DNA from: Bifidobacterium gallicum DSM 20093 = LMG 11596
Lineage (GTDB): Bacteria > Actinomycetota > Actinomycetes > Actinomycetales > Bifidobacteriaceae
DNA: 64,000 nt
Assembly: GCF_000741205.1 (NCBI RefSeq)
Contig: NZ_JGYW01000001.1
Span: 1-64,000 of the forward strand
Reading direction: 5' to 3'
This document shows, in pieces, positions 45,570 through 55,177 of the stretch (positions are counted from its first letter, which is position 1; every line of letters starts with the position of its first letter). The translations under genes and the position numbers were made by a program. Below the pieces are notes generated by a model, which saw only the letters and a list, made by a program, of their open reading frames with translations, was not told where the DNA came from and made no database searches.

Positions 45570-45596
45570 TTGAGCTGATTCAACTGATTGAGCTGG
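45561..45596. repeat. 18-bp tandem repeat at the GT2 stop codon
   Basis: TTCAACTGATTGAGCTGA (45561-45578) is followed directly by a copy differing in the last base (45579-45596). The GT2 stop codon lies inside the first copy. Confidence 0.9.
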
Positions 45597-45680
45597 TCGC
45601 ACGATGACGCGCGGCGGCACGGGTGTTGTGCGGCACGCGAACCGTCAGTCGCGCGCCATGCGATCAGCAAACCGGCACTG

Positions 45681-47174
45681 TCAGATCCACTTGTCGCTCA
45701 TTTTGAACGCATTGTGCATATTATTGCTGCAAATGTAGAGCACCTGGAACAGCAGCTTCTTCGTGCGCTGTTCAAGGAACTCGGCCATTTGCTCGTTGCT
45801 GTGCTCCAATTGCAGCCGCACAGCCTGCGGATCGCGCTCATCATCTGGCATCTGGTCGAGTTCTTGAGCTAGCTCACGGTCTTCCTGCTCCACATGGCGA
45901 TGGCCATAGGCTTGCACATCTTCGATGTATTGCTCGATTTCACCGTTCGTCTCGTACCAGTGGGCATCGGCCAGAGCCGCGATGAGACGGTTCGACCAGT
46001 AGAGAGAATCGGTGGATGCTTCGTCGGCGGGAGTATCACGCAGATAGGCCGGTGTGCCTGTCACATTCGCGTAGAATGGCGCAGCCGTTGTGAACGCTCC
46101 GCTGCCAAAGCTGATCCACATGATCGAGCGCATCGCAGCGGGCACATATGGCCGGATCTGGATCGCCACCATGTGGCCTGTGCGGTTCACACCGATTGGA
46201 CGGTAGCGATGGCGGCTTTCCGGCGTGCCCGTGGTGCCATACGGATCATAGTCGGTGCCTTCATAGTGTGAGCCCAGCACAAAGTCCACGTCTTCGATCG
46301 TGATCTTATGTTCGGGCACGCGGCAGAACGCCTGACCGTCCGATTCGGGTCCCAGTCCTTCAGCCTCCACGGCTTCCGGGTTGAAATAACGCTGCATATA
46401 CCAGGCACGAGGCGTGTTATAGATATGGCCCTTGGCGTTGGCCGTGCCGAATGCGGCTCGCGCGTCAAGCAGGCGTGAGTTGTCCGAAGCGTCCGCCCCC
46501 ATCACCAAGTCGAGATGGTTGTCGCGCACAAAGTCTTCCAAATCAGGCGAGCACAGGTTGTTGCGGCCTTCGCCATAGGCGTCGGCAAAGTCCAGCGTGT
46601 CGATACTCAACTGGTTGGGGATGGCCGCGTAGCAGTCATCGGGGATGCGCCGCGCCATCCAATGATGGCCACCCAGCGTTTCGACATACCAAATGTCGTT
46701 CACGTCGGAAATGATCACGCCGTTGGACTCATAGGTGCCATGCTCTTCGAGCAGCAATCCCAACCGCTGCACACCTTCACGCGCCGAACGCACATACGGC
46801 AGCACGAGCGTGATGATGTCTTCCTCACCAAACCCCGTTTCCTTCTCGAACGGGTCGGCGGCCAGCACTCGCGGATTCACGGCGATCGTTTCGGTGGCGC
46901 TCATCGCCACATTATGCTCGTTGGCACCGGCCTCAGCCAGCACGCCACGGTCATGCTTCACATTGGGTACTATCGCATAGCGGCATGGGTCGTCGGGCAA
47001 ATCAATCTCGAATTTCGACAGCACACTGCGATAATGGCGCGGCTGCTCGTCAGGGTTGACGGCGATGAAGCGTTTGGGATCATAGCGGCCCGATCCCGAA
47101 TCATCGTCGCGCGCAATAATCGTGGATCCGTCGAAACTCGCTGATTTTCCTACAAGAAGCGTGGTGCAAGACAT
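45681..47174 (-). CDS. pepD: C69-family dipeptidase (PepD-like)
   Basis: A 497-residue Ntn-hydrolase dipeptidase. It starts MSCTTLLVGKSASFDGSTII, where the cysteine just after the initiator becomes the N-terminal nucleophile, followed by ARDDDSG. Further family segments are GANEHNVAMSATETIAVN and ETLGGHHWMARRIPDD. Lactobacilli and bifidobacteria carry several such enzymes with broad dipeptide specificity. The start at 47174 is chosen because only it places the nucleophilic Cys at the N-terminus; an upstream frame extension is not credible. Converges with the GT2 gene. Confidence 0.92.
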   Translation of the reverse strand: MSCTTLLVGKSASFDGSTIIARDDDSGSGRYDPKRFIAVNPDEQPRHYRSVLSKFEIDLPDDPCRYAIVPNVKHDRGVLAEAGANEHNVAMSATETIAVNPRVLAADPFEKETGFGEEDIITLVLPYVRSAREGVQRLGLLLEEHGTYESNGVIISDVNDIWYVETLGGHHWMARRIPDDCYAAIPNQLSIDTLDFADAYGEGRNNLCSPDLEDFVRDNHLDLVMGADASDNSRLLDARAAFGTANAKGHIYNTPRAWYMQRYFNPEAVEAEGLGPESDGQAFCRVPEHKITIEDVDFVLGSHYEGTDYDPYGTTGTPESRHRYRPIGVNRTGHMVAIQIRPYVPAAMRSIMWISFGSGAFTTAAPFYANVTGTPAYLRDTPADEASTDSLYWSNRLIAALADAHWYETNGEIEQYIEDVQAYGHRHVEQEDRELAQELDQMPDDERDPQAVRLQLEHSNEQMAEFLEQRTKKLLFQVLYICSNNMHNAFKMSDKWI

Positions 47175-47304
47175 AGTCCCATTGTGAGCGCGGCCTGTGA
47201 CGAGCAACCGCCAGTCATGCCACACCTCCACCATACATGCGCCATCTGTCGCACGAGTGAACCGCCTGCGAACCATACGCAAACCACGCGGCCGCAGGCG
47301 AAAC

Positions 47305-47332
47305 TTGCATTTTCCGGAGCAATCCCTATAAT
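47305..47332 (+). promoter_or_regulatory. tRNA-Lys promoter
   Basis: TTGCAT (47305-47310), a 16-bp spacer and a perfect TATAAT (47327-47332) end 11 nt before the tRNA. Confidence 0.75.
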
Positions 47333-47343
47333 GGCTCAGTGTT

Positions 47344-47419
47344 GCCCCTCTAGCTCAACGGTTAGAGCAGCGTCCTTTTAAGTCGTGGGTTCAGGGTTCG
47401 AATCCCTGGGGGGGCACCA
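47344..47419 (+). tRNA. tRNA-Lys (UUU anticodon)
   Basis: A 76-nt cloverleaf with encoded CCA. Acceptor GCCCCTC pairs with GGGGGGC (one G-T); the D arm is GCTC/GAGC. The anticodon loop CTTTTAA reads UUU, and the T arm is CAGGG-TTCGAAT-CCCTG. The anticodon stem has one T-T mismatch and a wobble, which does not break the fold. Confidence 0.93.
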
Positions 47420-47420
47420 A

Positions 47421-47468
47421 AAACAACGGCGCAACCGCGGTAAGTTCCCGGTTGCGCCGTTGTTTATT
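47421..47468. terminator. Bidirectional terminator after tRNA-Lys
   Basis: AAACAACGGCGCAACC (47421-47436) is perfectly inverted at 47450-47465. It is T-rich on its right and A-rich on its left, so it can serve the tRNA and the convergent CmpB-like gene. Confidence 0.85.
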
Positions 47469-47489
47469 TCAGCATCCCCAAGCTACCCT

Positions 47490-48941
47490 TTAGTAGCGGC
47501 TGGCGCTCTTGGGGTTCAGCGTCATTGTTTGGAAGCGGTTCTGCATGAACTGGTCATCGAAGTAATGCGCGAAGAACTTGGCCACGGGGCTTGTCTGCGG
47601 CAGGCCGGCCATACGGCCGAACCAGGCGTCCAACGCCATCAGCGTCATCACGCCATCAATCAAGATCAGCACAAAGCACACGGCCGTCAGCCAGTAGCGC
47701 ACCTTCCACGGGATCATCTGGATCAGTTTGAGCAGTGGCGGAAGCAACCATTTGACCCAGACCATGCCGAGCAGACCCCACATGGCCATGAACATGACCG
47801 ACGTGCGGCCGTCGATGTTGCCCCATTCATTCGAATAGTTCCAGGCCGTGATGCCGAACGCCGTCTGCATGAACCAGCTCGTGAAGTATTCGAACGCGCC
47901 ACCGATCACAGCCGAAGCGCAGAAAATCAGCAGTGGCGACGACTTGTACAAATGGTTCAGGAACACGGTCATCAGCACGGCGCCAAAGCCGTAAATCGGC
48001 GAGAACGGTCCCCAGAGCATGCCCGCGCGGTCCTGCCACTGGCCAAACACGATCAGATGGAAAATCGTCTCAATGACCAGGCCAAACACCGAAGCGGCCA
48101 CGAACATCCAGAAAATGTTGAAGAAGTTCAGCGTCATGTAGCCTTTGCCGCTCAAATCGCGACCGGCCATACCTTCCGCCAACGCCTTCTCGTAATGCTG
48201 TTCGCGGTTCATGCGTTGCAGCGCGCGCTCCATTTGCCGTTCAGCGCGCAGGTCGGGATCAACGTTGATTGAAATCACCACGAGGATCACAAGCTGCACG
48301 GTCGGCAAAATCAGATGCAAGTCAAAACCGCGCAACGCAATCGACAGCAGGATTTCAATGATTGTCAGCGGAATCAGCACATACGTCCAGTTCAACGCAT
48401 ACCGGCGTTTGTTCAGCAGCAACACGATGCCGAACACCACAAGGAAAATCGCGCTGACCGTTTGCATGGCCAAATCCACGCATTCAAGGATGAACGTCAG
48501 GCTCTTGACTTCCTCGCCGATTTCACCATCACGCAGCGCGCGGAACAGATGCATGATCAGCAGAGCCATGAACGGAATCGTAGCCAGACCCACAAGCGCC
48601 ACCAGCACACCATATATGCGTGCAATCAACGCGATTTTGCGTGTATCACGCGTCTCCTCGAGCATGGCTTTGTGGAACGCTTCGTGCGCCTCATGCTTGG
48701 CTTTGGCGTCGGCCACGCCTTGCTGCACGGCCTGCACAGTGGCCGTACCGGCTTGCGTAATCTCGTCTTTGGCCTGCTCGGCGACTTTTGTGGCCGTCTG
48801 CCCCACTTTGGCGGCCACTTGCGCGGCGCTGCGGCGCACATCACCGCCCGCTGGCTTGGCCGCACCCACTGCCGCGGCGCGCTTGGGTTCCTCGGGAGCT
48901 GTGGAGCCCGAACCCTTGGTTTCATTGTGCTCGTTCGTCAT
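47490..48941 (-). CDS. Multipass membrane protein, putative ABC permease CmpB-like
   Basis: A 483-residue protein. Its first 100 residues are soluble and Ala/Lys/Gln-rich, probably coiled coil. Two blocks of membrane helices follow, about eight to ten in total. The second half (TIFHLIVFGQWQDRAGMLWG, FSPIYGFGAVLMTVFL, FEYFTSWFMQTAFG, WNYSNEWGNIDGRTS) matches the putative ABC-transporter permease/CmpB domain found in many Gram-positives. No ATPase is adjacent and transport is unproven. The ATG is directly after GGAGGT. It lies 41 bp downstream of the TetR gene on the same strand. Confidence 0.85.
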   Translation of the reverse strand: MTNEHNETKGSGSTAPEEPKRAAAVGAAKPAGGDVRRSAAQVAAKVGQTATKVAEQAKDEITQAGTATVQAVQQGVADAKAKHEAHEAFHKAMLEETRDTRKIALIARIYGVLVALVGLATIPFMALLIMHLFRALRDGEIGEEVKSLTFILECVDLAMQTVSAIFLVVFGIVLLLNKRRYALNWTYVLIPLTIIEILLSIALRGFDLHLILPTVQLVILVVISINVDPDLRAERQMERALQRMNREQHYEKALAEGMAGRDLSGKGYMTLNFFNIFWMFVAASVFGLVIETIFHLIVFGQWQDRAGMLWGPFSPIYGFGAVLMTVFLNHLYKSSPLLIFCASAVIGGAFEYFTSWFMQTAFGITAWNYSNEWGNIDGRTSVMFMAMWGLLGMVWVKWLLPPLLKLIQMIPWKVRYWLTAVCFVLILIDGVMTLMALDAWFGRMAGLPQTSPVAKFFAHYFDDQFMQNRFQTMTLNPKSASRY

Positions 48942-48982
48942 ACCTCCACTCTAAGGCATGGCACGGTGCGGCACGGAACGCT

Positions 48983-49600
48983 TCACGCGCGGCTTGGTGC
49001 GCCCTGTGTGGCCCGTACAGCAGGCTCGCCCGTCAGCGCCTGCCACAGCAGCGCGGCCACCGAGCCGACCCAATCGTCATCGTCCGTCGGGGCCAGCGCG
49101 CGGTTCGCGAGCATCGAGCCCAGCAACGTGCGGAACAGGAATGGAACGTCAAGTTCGGCCAAAAACACGTGCGCTTGCTGCCCGCGCCGCACGAACGCCG
49201 CGAACCGCTGTTCAGCCGGTTCCAGCACTTGCAACGCCAGACCGCGCAGCACGGTGTTGCGCGACGAGAGCACGAGACCCACGGCGCGCAGGCCAAAATG
49301 CTCGTCGAATCCGTGCAGCAGGCGCGTCAACAATGCCACGACGCCTTCCGGACTCGCGTCCAGATCGTCTAGTGGCAACGGCTCGCCAATCGTCAGCGGC
49401 AGTTTGTTCAGCAGGTCTTCCGTGTTGCGGTAACGCCGGTAAATCGTGGTTTTGGCCACTCCCGAGCGCCGTGCCACCTCCTCGATAGTCACGGCCGCCA
49501 CGCCGTCCTCCACGAGAATCGCCATGACGGCATCGGCGATCTTGCGGTCCGTCGCCTCACGTCGCCGCTGGCGCCGCTGCGTCATCATTGGCACCGCCAT
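48983..49600 (-). CDS. TetR-family regulator linked to YhgE/Pip genes
   Basis: A 205-residue regulator with helix-turn-helix ATDRKIADAVMAILVEDGVA plus VTIEEVARRSGVAKTTIYRRY and a helical ligand domain. The ATG at 49600 follows AAGGAGGGCGCC. It lies 96 bp after the second YhgE/Pip gene in the same direction, so it probably controls that operon and itself. A palindrome over the likely operon promoter at 54.86-54.88 kb is the candidate operator. Confidence 0.92.
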   Translation of the reverse strand: MAVPMMTQRRQRRREATDRKIADAVMAILVEDGVAAVTIEEVARRSGVAKTTIYRRYRNTEDLLNKLPLTIGEPLPLDDLDASPEGVVALLTRLLHGFDEHFGLRAVGLVLSSRNTVLRGLALQVLEPAEQRFAAFVRRGQQAHVFLAELDVPFLFRTLLGSMLANRALAPTDDDDWVGSVAALLWQALTGEPAVRATQGAPSRA

Positions 49601-49696
49601 GGCGCCCTCCTTGGGTTGTATGTGTTGTATTTCCGCACGGCCGCACATCGCCGCCGTCATCCGCAATCCGCCGCCCCACTGTTGGGGCACCGGCGA

Positions 49697-51886
49697 TCAG
49701 GTCAACACTTGCGTGCTTTCGACTTTTGCCAGATACCAGGTGTTGAACTTCATCAGCGGTTTACGCAGCACAAGTCCGATCAGCAGCAACGGTGGCACAA
49801 AGCACAGCAGTTTGCCCATAGCCACCCAATACGTGTTGCCATATACTCCGGCAATGGCGCCACGCATCATCGTCACCGCATAGCTCACCGGCAGGAACGG
49901 ATGCACGTCGCTGATCAACGCGGGCAGGATCGAAATCGGATACGCACCGTCTGAACCGGAGATCTGCATGATCAGCATGAGCACGCTGATTGCCTTGCCC
50001 ACATTTGCAAAACTGACAATCATCGTATATACGAACAGCGAGAACACGAACGAAGCGGTCCAGCCCGACAGCATGAACAGCCATGGATGCACGACGGGCA
50101 GCTTCAAAAACAGCAGTGTGCCGCCGCAGTCGAATGTGGCCTGGCACAACGCCAGCAGACAATAAATCCCATAATGGCCCAGGAACTCCTGATGCGGTTT
50201 GAGCTTGTCGCCCAGCTTGGCACGGCGCTTTTTGGACAATTCGGGTTGCAACGTGACGCCCAACAGCAACGCGCCGACCCACAACGGTATGAATGTGTAG
50301 AACGGTGCCAGAGAAGCACCAAATGTGCTGACGGGGAACACGGCATGACGTTTGAGGGCCACGGGAGCCGAGAGCGCCGAAGCGAGCGACGACGGGTCGG
50401 AACCCAGCAGCTGTTTGATTGTGTTGGCATCACCGCTTTCGAGTGCCGCGCTGAACTTGCTCTGGAAATCCGTGAGCTGTTTACCGGCGCGAGACAACGA
50501 TTCGGAAGCCTTCGTGATCGTCTCATTGGCGCGCGTCAACTGTTCATTGGCCGTACCGGTGATGGAATCAAGGTCGCCAAACGAGTCTTTGATGTCGCCA
50601 GCCGTGGACGCCAGTTGCGTACCGGCCGAGGAGAACGAGGCGAGCATCGAGTCAAGATCGGGCTTGAGTGATGATGAAAAATCAGTGTTGATGCCTGAAA
50701 TCATTGAGCGGGCCTGGCTGAACAGATTGTTGATCTGCTCGCGTTTGCCTTGGCTGACCGATACGTTCGAGTCGATGTCGGACGCGGCTGAATTGAGCTT
50801 GTCGGCAAGCGAGTGCTGCAGTGAAACCAACGCATCGAAGCGGCTGACAATGGTCTTGAGCGACTGCTGAGCCTGCTGCGGCAGCTGGTTCGACAGCGCG
50901 TCAAGACGGTTGCGCAACTGCTCGTAGGTGGCGGCCTGATCATTGACGCGCGTGGCCATCGCGCGCAACGCTGAAGCCGAGTCCCCGGCCTGCGTGTCGG
51001 CGTCGGAAAACAGCGACTTGGCCTTGGAGCCCACAGCCGAGAACGCGTCGGCACTGCTCGACAGCGCCCCCGACAACGCCGAGGCCGACGTGCCGAGCGC
51101 GGCGGAGAGGTCAGCCACGCTTTGCTTGGCCGTGGTGAGCTCGCCCGATGCCGAGGAAGCCGCGTCGTCGGCGCTGTGCACGAGGCTGGCGGTGGACGTC
51201 AGCAATGTTTGGGCGCCGCCCGTCAATGCCGAGTAGGTGCTCAAGGCAGTGGCCGCGTCGGTGAGCGTACCGGCCAACGCGCTGATGTTCTGGTTGAACG
51301 TGGCCAAACGCTGTTGGGCTTCGGGTTTGTCCAAGTTGTTGATCAGGGCTGTAGCGATGCCCAACGCCGAGCTGACGAGTTCTTTGGCGAACATCTGGTT
51401 GATCGTGGCCGAGATTTCATCGGCACCCTCCCCTGTCAAATGCGGGGCGAGCGCGTTTGATTTCTCGTTGTCGTAATAGTCGAGCGTGGCGTGGTGGGCG
51501 TCCGCGTCGAAGAACGTCATCATATTGCGACTGAAATCCTTCGGAATCACGACTGCCGCATAATATTCGCCTGATTTGGTGCCGTCAATGGCCTGGTCGG
51601 CGGTGGTGAACGTCCAATCAAGCTGCGAGTTGGCGCGCAACGAGTTGACAATCTCGCTGCCGACCGAAATCTTCATCGGCAGCAAATCGGAGGAATAGCC
51701 TTCGTCCTCGTTGGCGATTGCGAACTGCAGGTTCTTCGTGTTGGCGAACGGATCCCAGCAGGCGCTCACGTTGAACCAGGTGAACAAGCCTGGAATCACG
51801 ACGAGTCCGATCGTGATGATGATCGATACGACATTGGACGCCATGCGGCGCACGTCGCCTGTGAAGATATGCCACATCGTCTTCAT
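49697..51886 (-). CDS. YhgE/Pip-family membrane protein (second of pair)
   Basis: A 729-residue protein with the YhgE/Pip layout. One N-terminal helix (VVSIIITIGLVVIPGLFTWFN) and the conserved NEDEGYSSDLLPMKISVG, YYAAVVIPKDFSRNM and DYYDNEKSNALAPHLT come first. A long Ser/Ala-rich helical, partly coiled-coil extracellular region of about 400 residues follows, then a C-terminal block of about five helices related to ABC-2 permeases. Relatives include the phage infection protein Pip of lactococci and ESX/type VII-associated proteins. The ATG overlaps the upstream gene's stop as ATGA and follows GGGAGGCGGTC. Confidence 0.92.
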   Translation of the reverse strand: MKTMWHIFTGDVRRMASNVVSIIITIGLVVIPGLFTWFNVSACWDPFANTKNLQFAIANEDEGYSSDLLPMKISVGSEIVNSLRANSQLDWTFTTADQAIDGTKSGEYYAAVVIPKDFSRNMMTFFDADAHHATLDYYDNEKSNALAPHLTGEGADEISATINQMFAKELVSSALGIATALINNLDKPEAQQRLATFNQNISALAGTLTDAATALSTYSALTGGAQTLLTSTASLVHSADDAASSASGELTTAKQSVADLSAALGTSASALSGALSSSADAFSAVGSKAKSLFSDADTQAGDSASALRAMATRVNDQAATYEQLRNRLDALSNQLPQQAQQSLKTIVSRFDALVSLQHSLADKLNSAASDIDSNVSVSQGKREQINNLFSQARSMISGINTDFSSSLKPDLDSMLASFSSAGTQLASTAGDIKDSFGDLDSITGTANEQLTRANETITKASESLSRAGKQLTDFQSKFSAALESGDANTIKQLLGSDPSSLASALSAPVALKRHAVFPVSTFGASLAPFYTFIPLWVGALLLGVTLQPELSKKRRAKLGDKLKPHQEFLGHYGIYCLLALCQATFDCGGTLLFLKLPVVHPWLFMLSGWTASFVFSLFVYTMIVSFANVGKAISVLMLIMQISGSDGAYPISILPALISDVHPFLPVSYAVTMMRGAIAGVYGNTYWVAMGKLLCFVPPLLLIGLVLRKPLMKFNTWYLAKVESTQVLT

Positions 51887-54684
51887 GACCGCCTCCCGCC
51901 ATCGGTTTCGTCTGCATCGTTCGTAGCCTGTGCCGCGTCGGTGTGTCCACTCGACGTTGAGCTTGCTGAAGTGGGCAGTTCGGCTGGTTCAGTCGGTTCT
52001 GTCGGTTCAGTTGGTTCAACAGCGTCCATTTCGATCGTGTCGGCCAGATCGGGGTCGCTACGTTCTGGTGTCTGCGAGGCATCCGCATGCGTCGGTATCC
52101 CAGCCGCGTGTTTGGCGGCATGCGTGTGCAATCGCTGATGATGGCGTGTGCGACGGAACAGCATGGTGGTCAACGCTTCGTCGCTCAATCCGCTGATGGC
52201 CACGCGCCGGCGGAATGAATCGCGGATCACTTCCACAATCATCAGGAACAGCATGATCAGCAGCAGCCAAATGATCCATACCGCCAATGCCACGAGTTTC
52301 GTGCCTGTGGTCAACGAGAACGTGATGCTCAAAACAATCGGCACCACAAGACCTGCGATTAACGCGCCGCGCAGCAGCTTGGGATACAGTTGCGCGAAAC
52401 GTTGTGCACGCGCTTCGATTTCTTTGCGGTAGCCGCCTTTGTCGGCCAATGCGAGCAACGCGTCGGCTGTGCCCACCGTGCGTTCGGGCAAATAGACTTC
52501 CTCTTTGAGGAACATGTCTGATTCGTTCATCTCGCGTGCGAACAGGCGGATGAAGTTGGCCATGAGCGGGCGCAAGGTCAGGCCCACGAAGAACGAGAGC
52601 ACCGCGAAAATCAGCAGCACGGCCACGCGTTTGATCCAGGTGCCGTCATAGAAACCGCCAATCGTTTCACGGAACGCGTCAATTGAATACGTGAACGGGA
52701 AGAACGGATATAGCACGCGGAAGAACTTCGGCATCATCTCGATCGGATACAAGCCTGAGGCGCCTGGTATTTGCACCATGATCAGCGCAACCACAAGGCC
52801 TTTGCCCACGAGCATGAATGTGGTCGACAACGCGTAGACCAGCGACAGGTAGACGAGGGAAGCAATCACGCCCGTCAATACGAACATGAATGCGTTGACT
52901 GTTTGCACGCCCACCACCAGATCGCCCACTGTGGTGACGACTGCTTGCATCGTTGCGATTTGTGCGAGCACGAGGTAGCGTCCCATATATTTTTGGCTTG
53001 TCGTGACGCCCAGCCCTTCGAGACCTTCATCGTCCACTTCGAGCTTGGGAATGACCATCAGCATGAACGTACCCCCCCACAACGCCAGGTTCGTGAACAA
53101 TGGCGCCATGCCTGTGCCATACGAGTTGATCGGATACAGGTTGTGCGTGTTGAGCACGGTAGGCGAGTTCATGAAGTCCGCGATGGTGGTCGCATCCAGC
53201 TTGCCGTCCACACCCAAAAGGCTCGTGAGCGCATTAGCTGACGACAATGAGGTCAAATCGGTTTTCAACGTGTCGATGCGCCCGTTCATCGTGCCTAGCA
53301 GCGTGTCGGTGTTTTGCAAAGCGGTTTTGGCTGAGCTCGCCACCGCATCAAGCTGGTCGAGCACAGTGCGTGTTTGTTCCACGAGCGACTGTTGGCCGCT
53401 CAATCCGCCGGCCAGCGTGCCGGCCGTTGTGGCCAACGAGTTCAGGCCCATATTGAGTTTGGGCAGTGCGCCTGTGGAGATTTGTGTGCGCGCGTTGCCT
53501 GCGGCGCGCAACGAGTCTTGCACCGACGTGTTGGTTTGTGTGGCCAGCGCGCTCACGGTGTTCGCCGTGGTTTGCGTGTCGCTGTTCAGCGTTTGCAAAT
53601 CGGTGATGATCACACCCGTATCGGTGTTCTTTTGCTGCAGATCAGTGATGATCGCTTGCAATTGTTGCTGCAGTTCCGGGCTCAAGGCGCTCACGTCAAT
53701 CGCTTGCAAATCGCTCAGAATTGAGGCCATCGACGAGTTCACGCCCTGCATGCCTGTCAATGCGCTGCCTGTTTGACCGGTGCCCGAACTGATGGCCGAA
53801 CTGATTGTGGTGATGTTGGACGCGGTGTCTCCTGAAGCTTGTGAAAGCAACGCCGAGCCTTCGTCCAGCGTCGAGGAAGCTTGGGACGAGAATGTGCCGA
53901 TCTTGGTTTGTGTTTGATTGAGCAGATCTTGACCTGTTTTTAGACCCGTGGATGCGCTCGATGCGGCGCTGACAGCCTGGTCGATGGCTGTGCGTGCCGC
54001 CTGCGTGCGCTCAGGGGTTTGTTCGAGGGTATGCGTCAACTCGCTGATCGTGTCGCGGCCATCTTTGATTGATTGTTGTGCGGCATTCAATTCGTTCGTC
54101 GTTTTCGCAATGGCCTGGTCCGTGCGATTCGACAGTTCGGCATTGGTCGAGTTGATCGTTTCACTGACCGTGTTGGCCACTGTGGCCACAAACGTGTTGT
54201 TGATTTGTCGGTCGACCGTGGTGGCGCCCACATCAGTGATTTTGGGTGAGATTGCGTTGATTTTCTCGTTGACGTAATAGTCCAATGCTGGAGTATGAGC
54301 ATCCGCGGTGAAGATGGAGGCCACGTTGGCGCTGAAATCGCGGGGAATCACAATGGCCGCATAACATTCGCCTGATTCGACGCATTGCATGGCTTCGGAT
54401 TCGGATTCAAAACGCCAACCGAGTTGGTGGTTGTCTTTGAGTTTGCCAATGATTTGCTTGCCCAAATCAAGATGGCCGAGCTGTTTACTTGTCGTGCCTT
54501 CATCCTCATTGGCTACGGCGACCGTAATGCCCGACGTGTTGTTGTATGGATTCCAAAACCCGTAGATGTTGAACCACGCATACATGGCCGGGATGAACGT
54601 CAAGCCGATAAGGATGACCCAAGCCGCAGGCGCGCGCAACAAACGCAGAGTATCGCGCTTGACAATCGTCCAAACGTTACGCAT
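51883..54684 (-). CDS. YhgE/Pip-family membrane protein (first of pair)
   Basis: This 933-residue paralogue of the next gene has the same plan. It has an N-terminal helix (AAWVILIGLTFIPAMYAWFN), NEDEGTTSKQLGHLDLGKQI, CYAAIVIPRDFSANV and DYYVNEKINAISPKIT. The extracellular region of about 400 residues is Thr/Ser/Gln-rich and helical. The C-terminal helices are followed by an extra cytoplasmic extension (QRFAQLYPKLLRGALIAGLV and beyond) and a Glu-Pro-Thr repeat tail. The ATG at 54684 follows GGGAGGACC. First gene of the yhgE-yhgE-tetR operon. Confidence 0.92.
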   Translation of the reverse strand: MRNVWTIVKRDTLRLLRAPAAWVILIGLTFIPAMYAWFNIYGFWNPYNNTSGITVAVANEDEGTTSKQLGHLDLGKQIIGKLKDNHQLGWRFESESEAMQCVESGECYAAIVIPRDFSANVASIFTADAHTPALDYYVNEKINAISPKITDVGATTVDRQINNTFVATVANTVSETINSTNAELSNRTDQAIAKTTNELNAAQQSIKDGRDTISELTHTLEQTPERTQAARTAIDQAVSAASSASTGLKTGQDLLNQTQTKIGTFSSQASSTLDEGSALLSQASGDTASNITTISSAISSGTGQTGSALTGMQGVNSSMASILSDLQAIDVSALSPELQQQLQAIITDLQQKNTDTGVIITDLQTLNSDTQTTANTVSALATQTNTSVQDSLRAAGNARTQISTGALPKLNMGLNSLATTAGTLAGGLSGQQSLVEQTRTVLDQLDAVASSAKTALQNTDTLLGTMNGRIDTLKTDLTSLSSANALTSLLGVDGKLDATTIADFMNSPTVLNTHNLYPINSYGTGMAPLFTNLALWGGTFMLMVIPKLEVDDEGLEGLGVTTSQKYMGRYLVLAQIATMQAVVTTVGDLVVGVQTVNAFMFVLTGVIASLVYLSLVYALSTTFMLVGKGLVVALIMVQIPGASGLYPIEMMPKFFRVLYPFFPFTYSIDAFRETIGGFYDGTWIKRVAVLLIFAVLSFFVGLTLRPLMANFIRLFAREMNESDMFLKEEVYLPERTVGTADALLALADKGGYRKEIEARAQRFAQLYPKLLRGALIAGLVVPIVLSITFSLTTGTKLVALAVWIIWLLLIMLFLMIVEVIRDSFRRRVAISGLSDEALTTMLFRRTRHHQRLHTHAAKHAAGIPTHADASQTPERSDPDLADTIEMDAVEPTEPTEPTEPAELPTSASSTSSGHTDAAQATNDADETDGGRRS
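51975..52020. repeat. Short tandem repeat coding (Glu-Pro-Thr)n
   Basis: The GGTTCAGTC/GGTTCTGTC-type 9-bp units on the plus strand encode EPTEPTEPTEP in the cytoplasmic tail of the first YhgE/Pip protein. Confidence 0.75.
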
Positions 54685-55177
54685 GGTCCTCCCTCGCTTA
54701 CCGCTGTTTCCTATTGGTCTTACGTCCATGGTCTCTGAGCAGGTGCGGCATGCCACCGCGGTTCACGCATAGCCCAAACCATGCGGGTTCCAGCTTGCAG
54801 GATCGCAATCTGCACCCATAGCCACAACGTGCACACGAATGCACTCAGCTTCAATAACGATACGAATATCGTAGCGCTACGCAACAAGTAGCGTAAGGAA
54901 ACATATCGACCACAGACACCCGGTGGCACTATGCGAAACATGTCAGAACACCAAGCAATACCGCACAGCACCAAGCAACAGGCGGAAAATCAATCATTAT
55001 CTGACCCGCACGCCAATGCTGGAGGAATGGACAACAAGGGTGCGAACGTTATCATTCGCTGTTAGAATAACGCCCTATCGCCTCCACCCATGTCCCTATT
55101 CGGTCGAGGTGGTCATCATGATGCGAACATGACGTAGGTATCTCAACATAGTTCATATTCAAAGTTGAAGGATTTCC
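54685..55177. other. Divergent intergenic region between the YhgE/Pip operon and the VWA gene
   Basis: It holds the probable operon promoter/operator (54857-54884) and, toward the right, the VWA gene leader with GAAGGATTTCC before its ATG. An open frame on the minus strand at 54720-54974 gives an 84-residue Trp/Leu-rich product with no ribosome site; I do not call it. Confidence 0.5.
54857..54884 (-). promoter_or_regulatory. Probable promoter and TetR-type operator of the YhgE/Pip operon
   Basis: On the minus strand, TTGCGT (54884-54879) and TATCGT (54862-54857) are 16 bp apart. Overlapping the spacer are the perfect palindrome CGTAGCGCTACG (54870-54881) and the inverted repeat TACGA-n3-TCGTA (54861-54873). 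It sits about 175 bp upstream of the first YhgE/Pip start. Confidence 0.5.

Noticed and set aside
54720-54974. An 84-codon minus-strand small gene upstream of the YhgE/Pip operon
   Set aside because: It overlaps the likely promoter/operator, has no ribosome site and no family resemblance.
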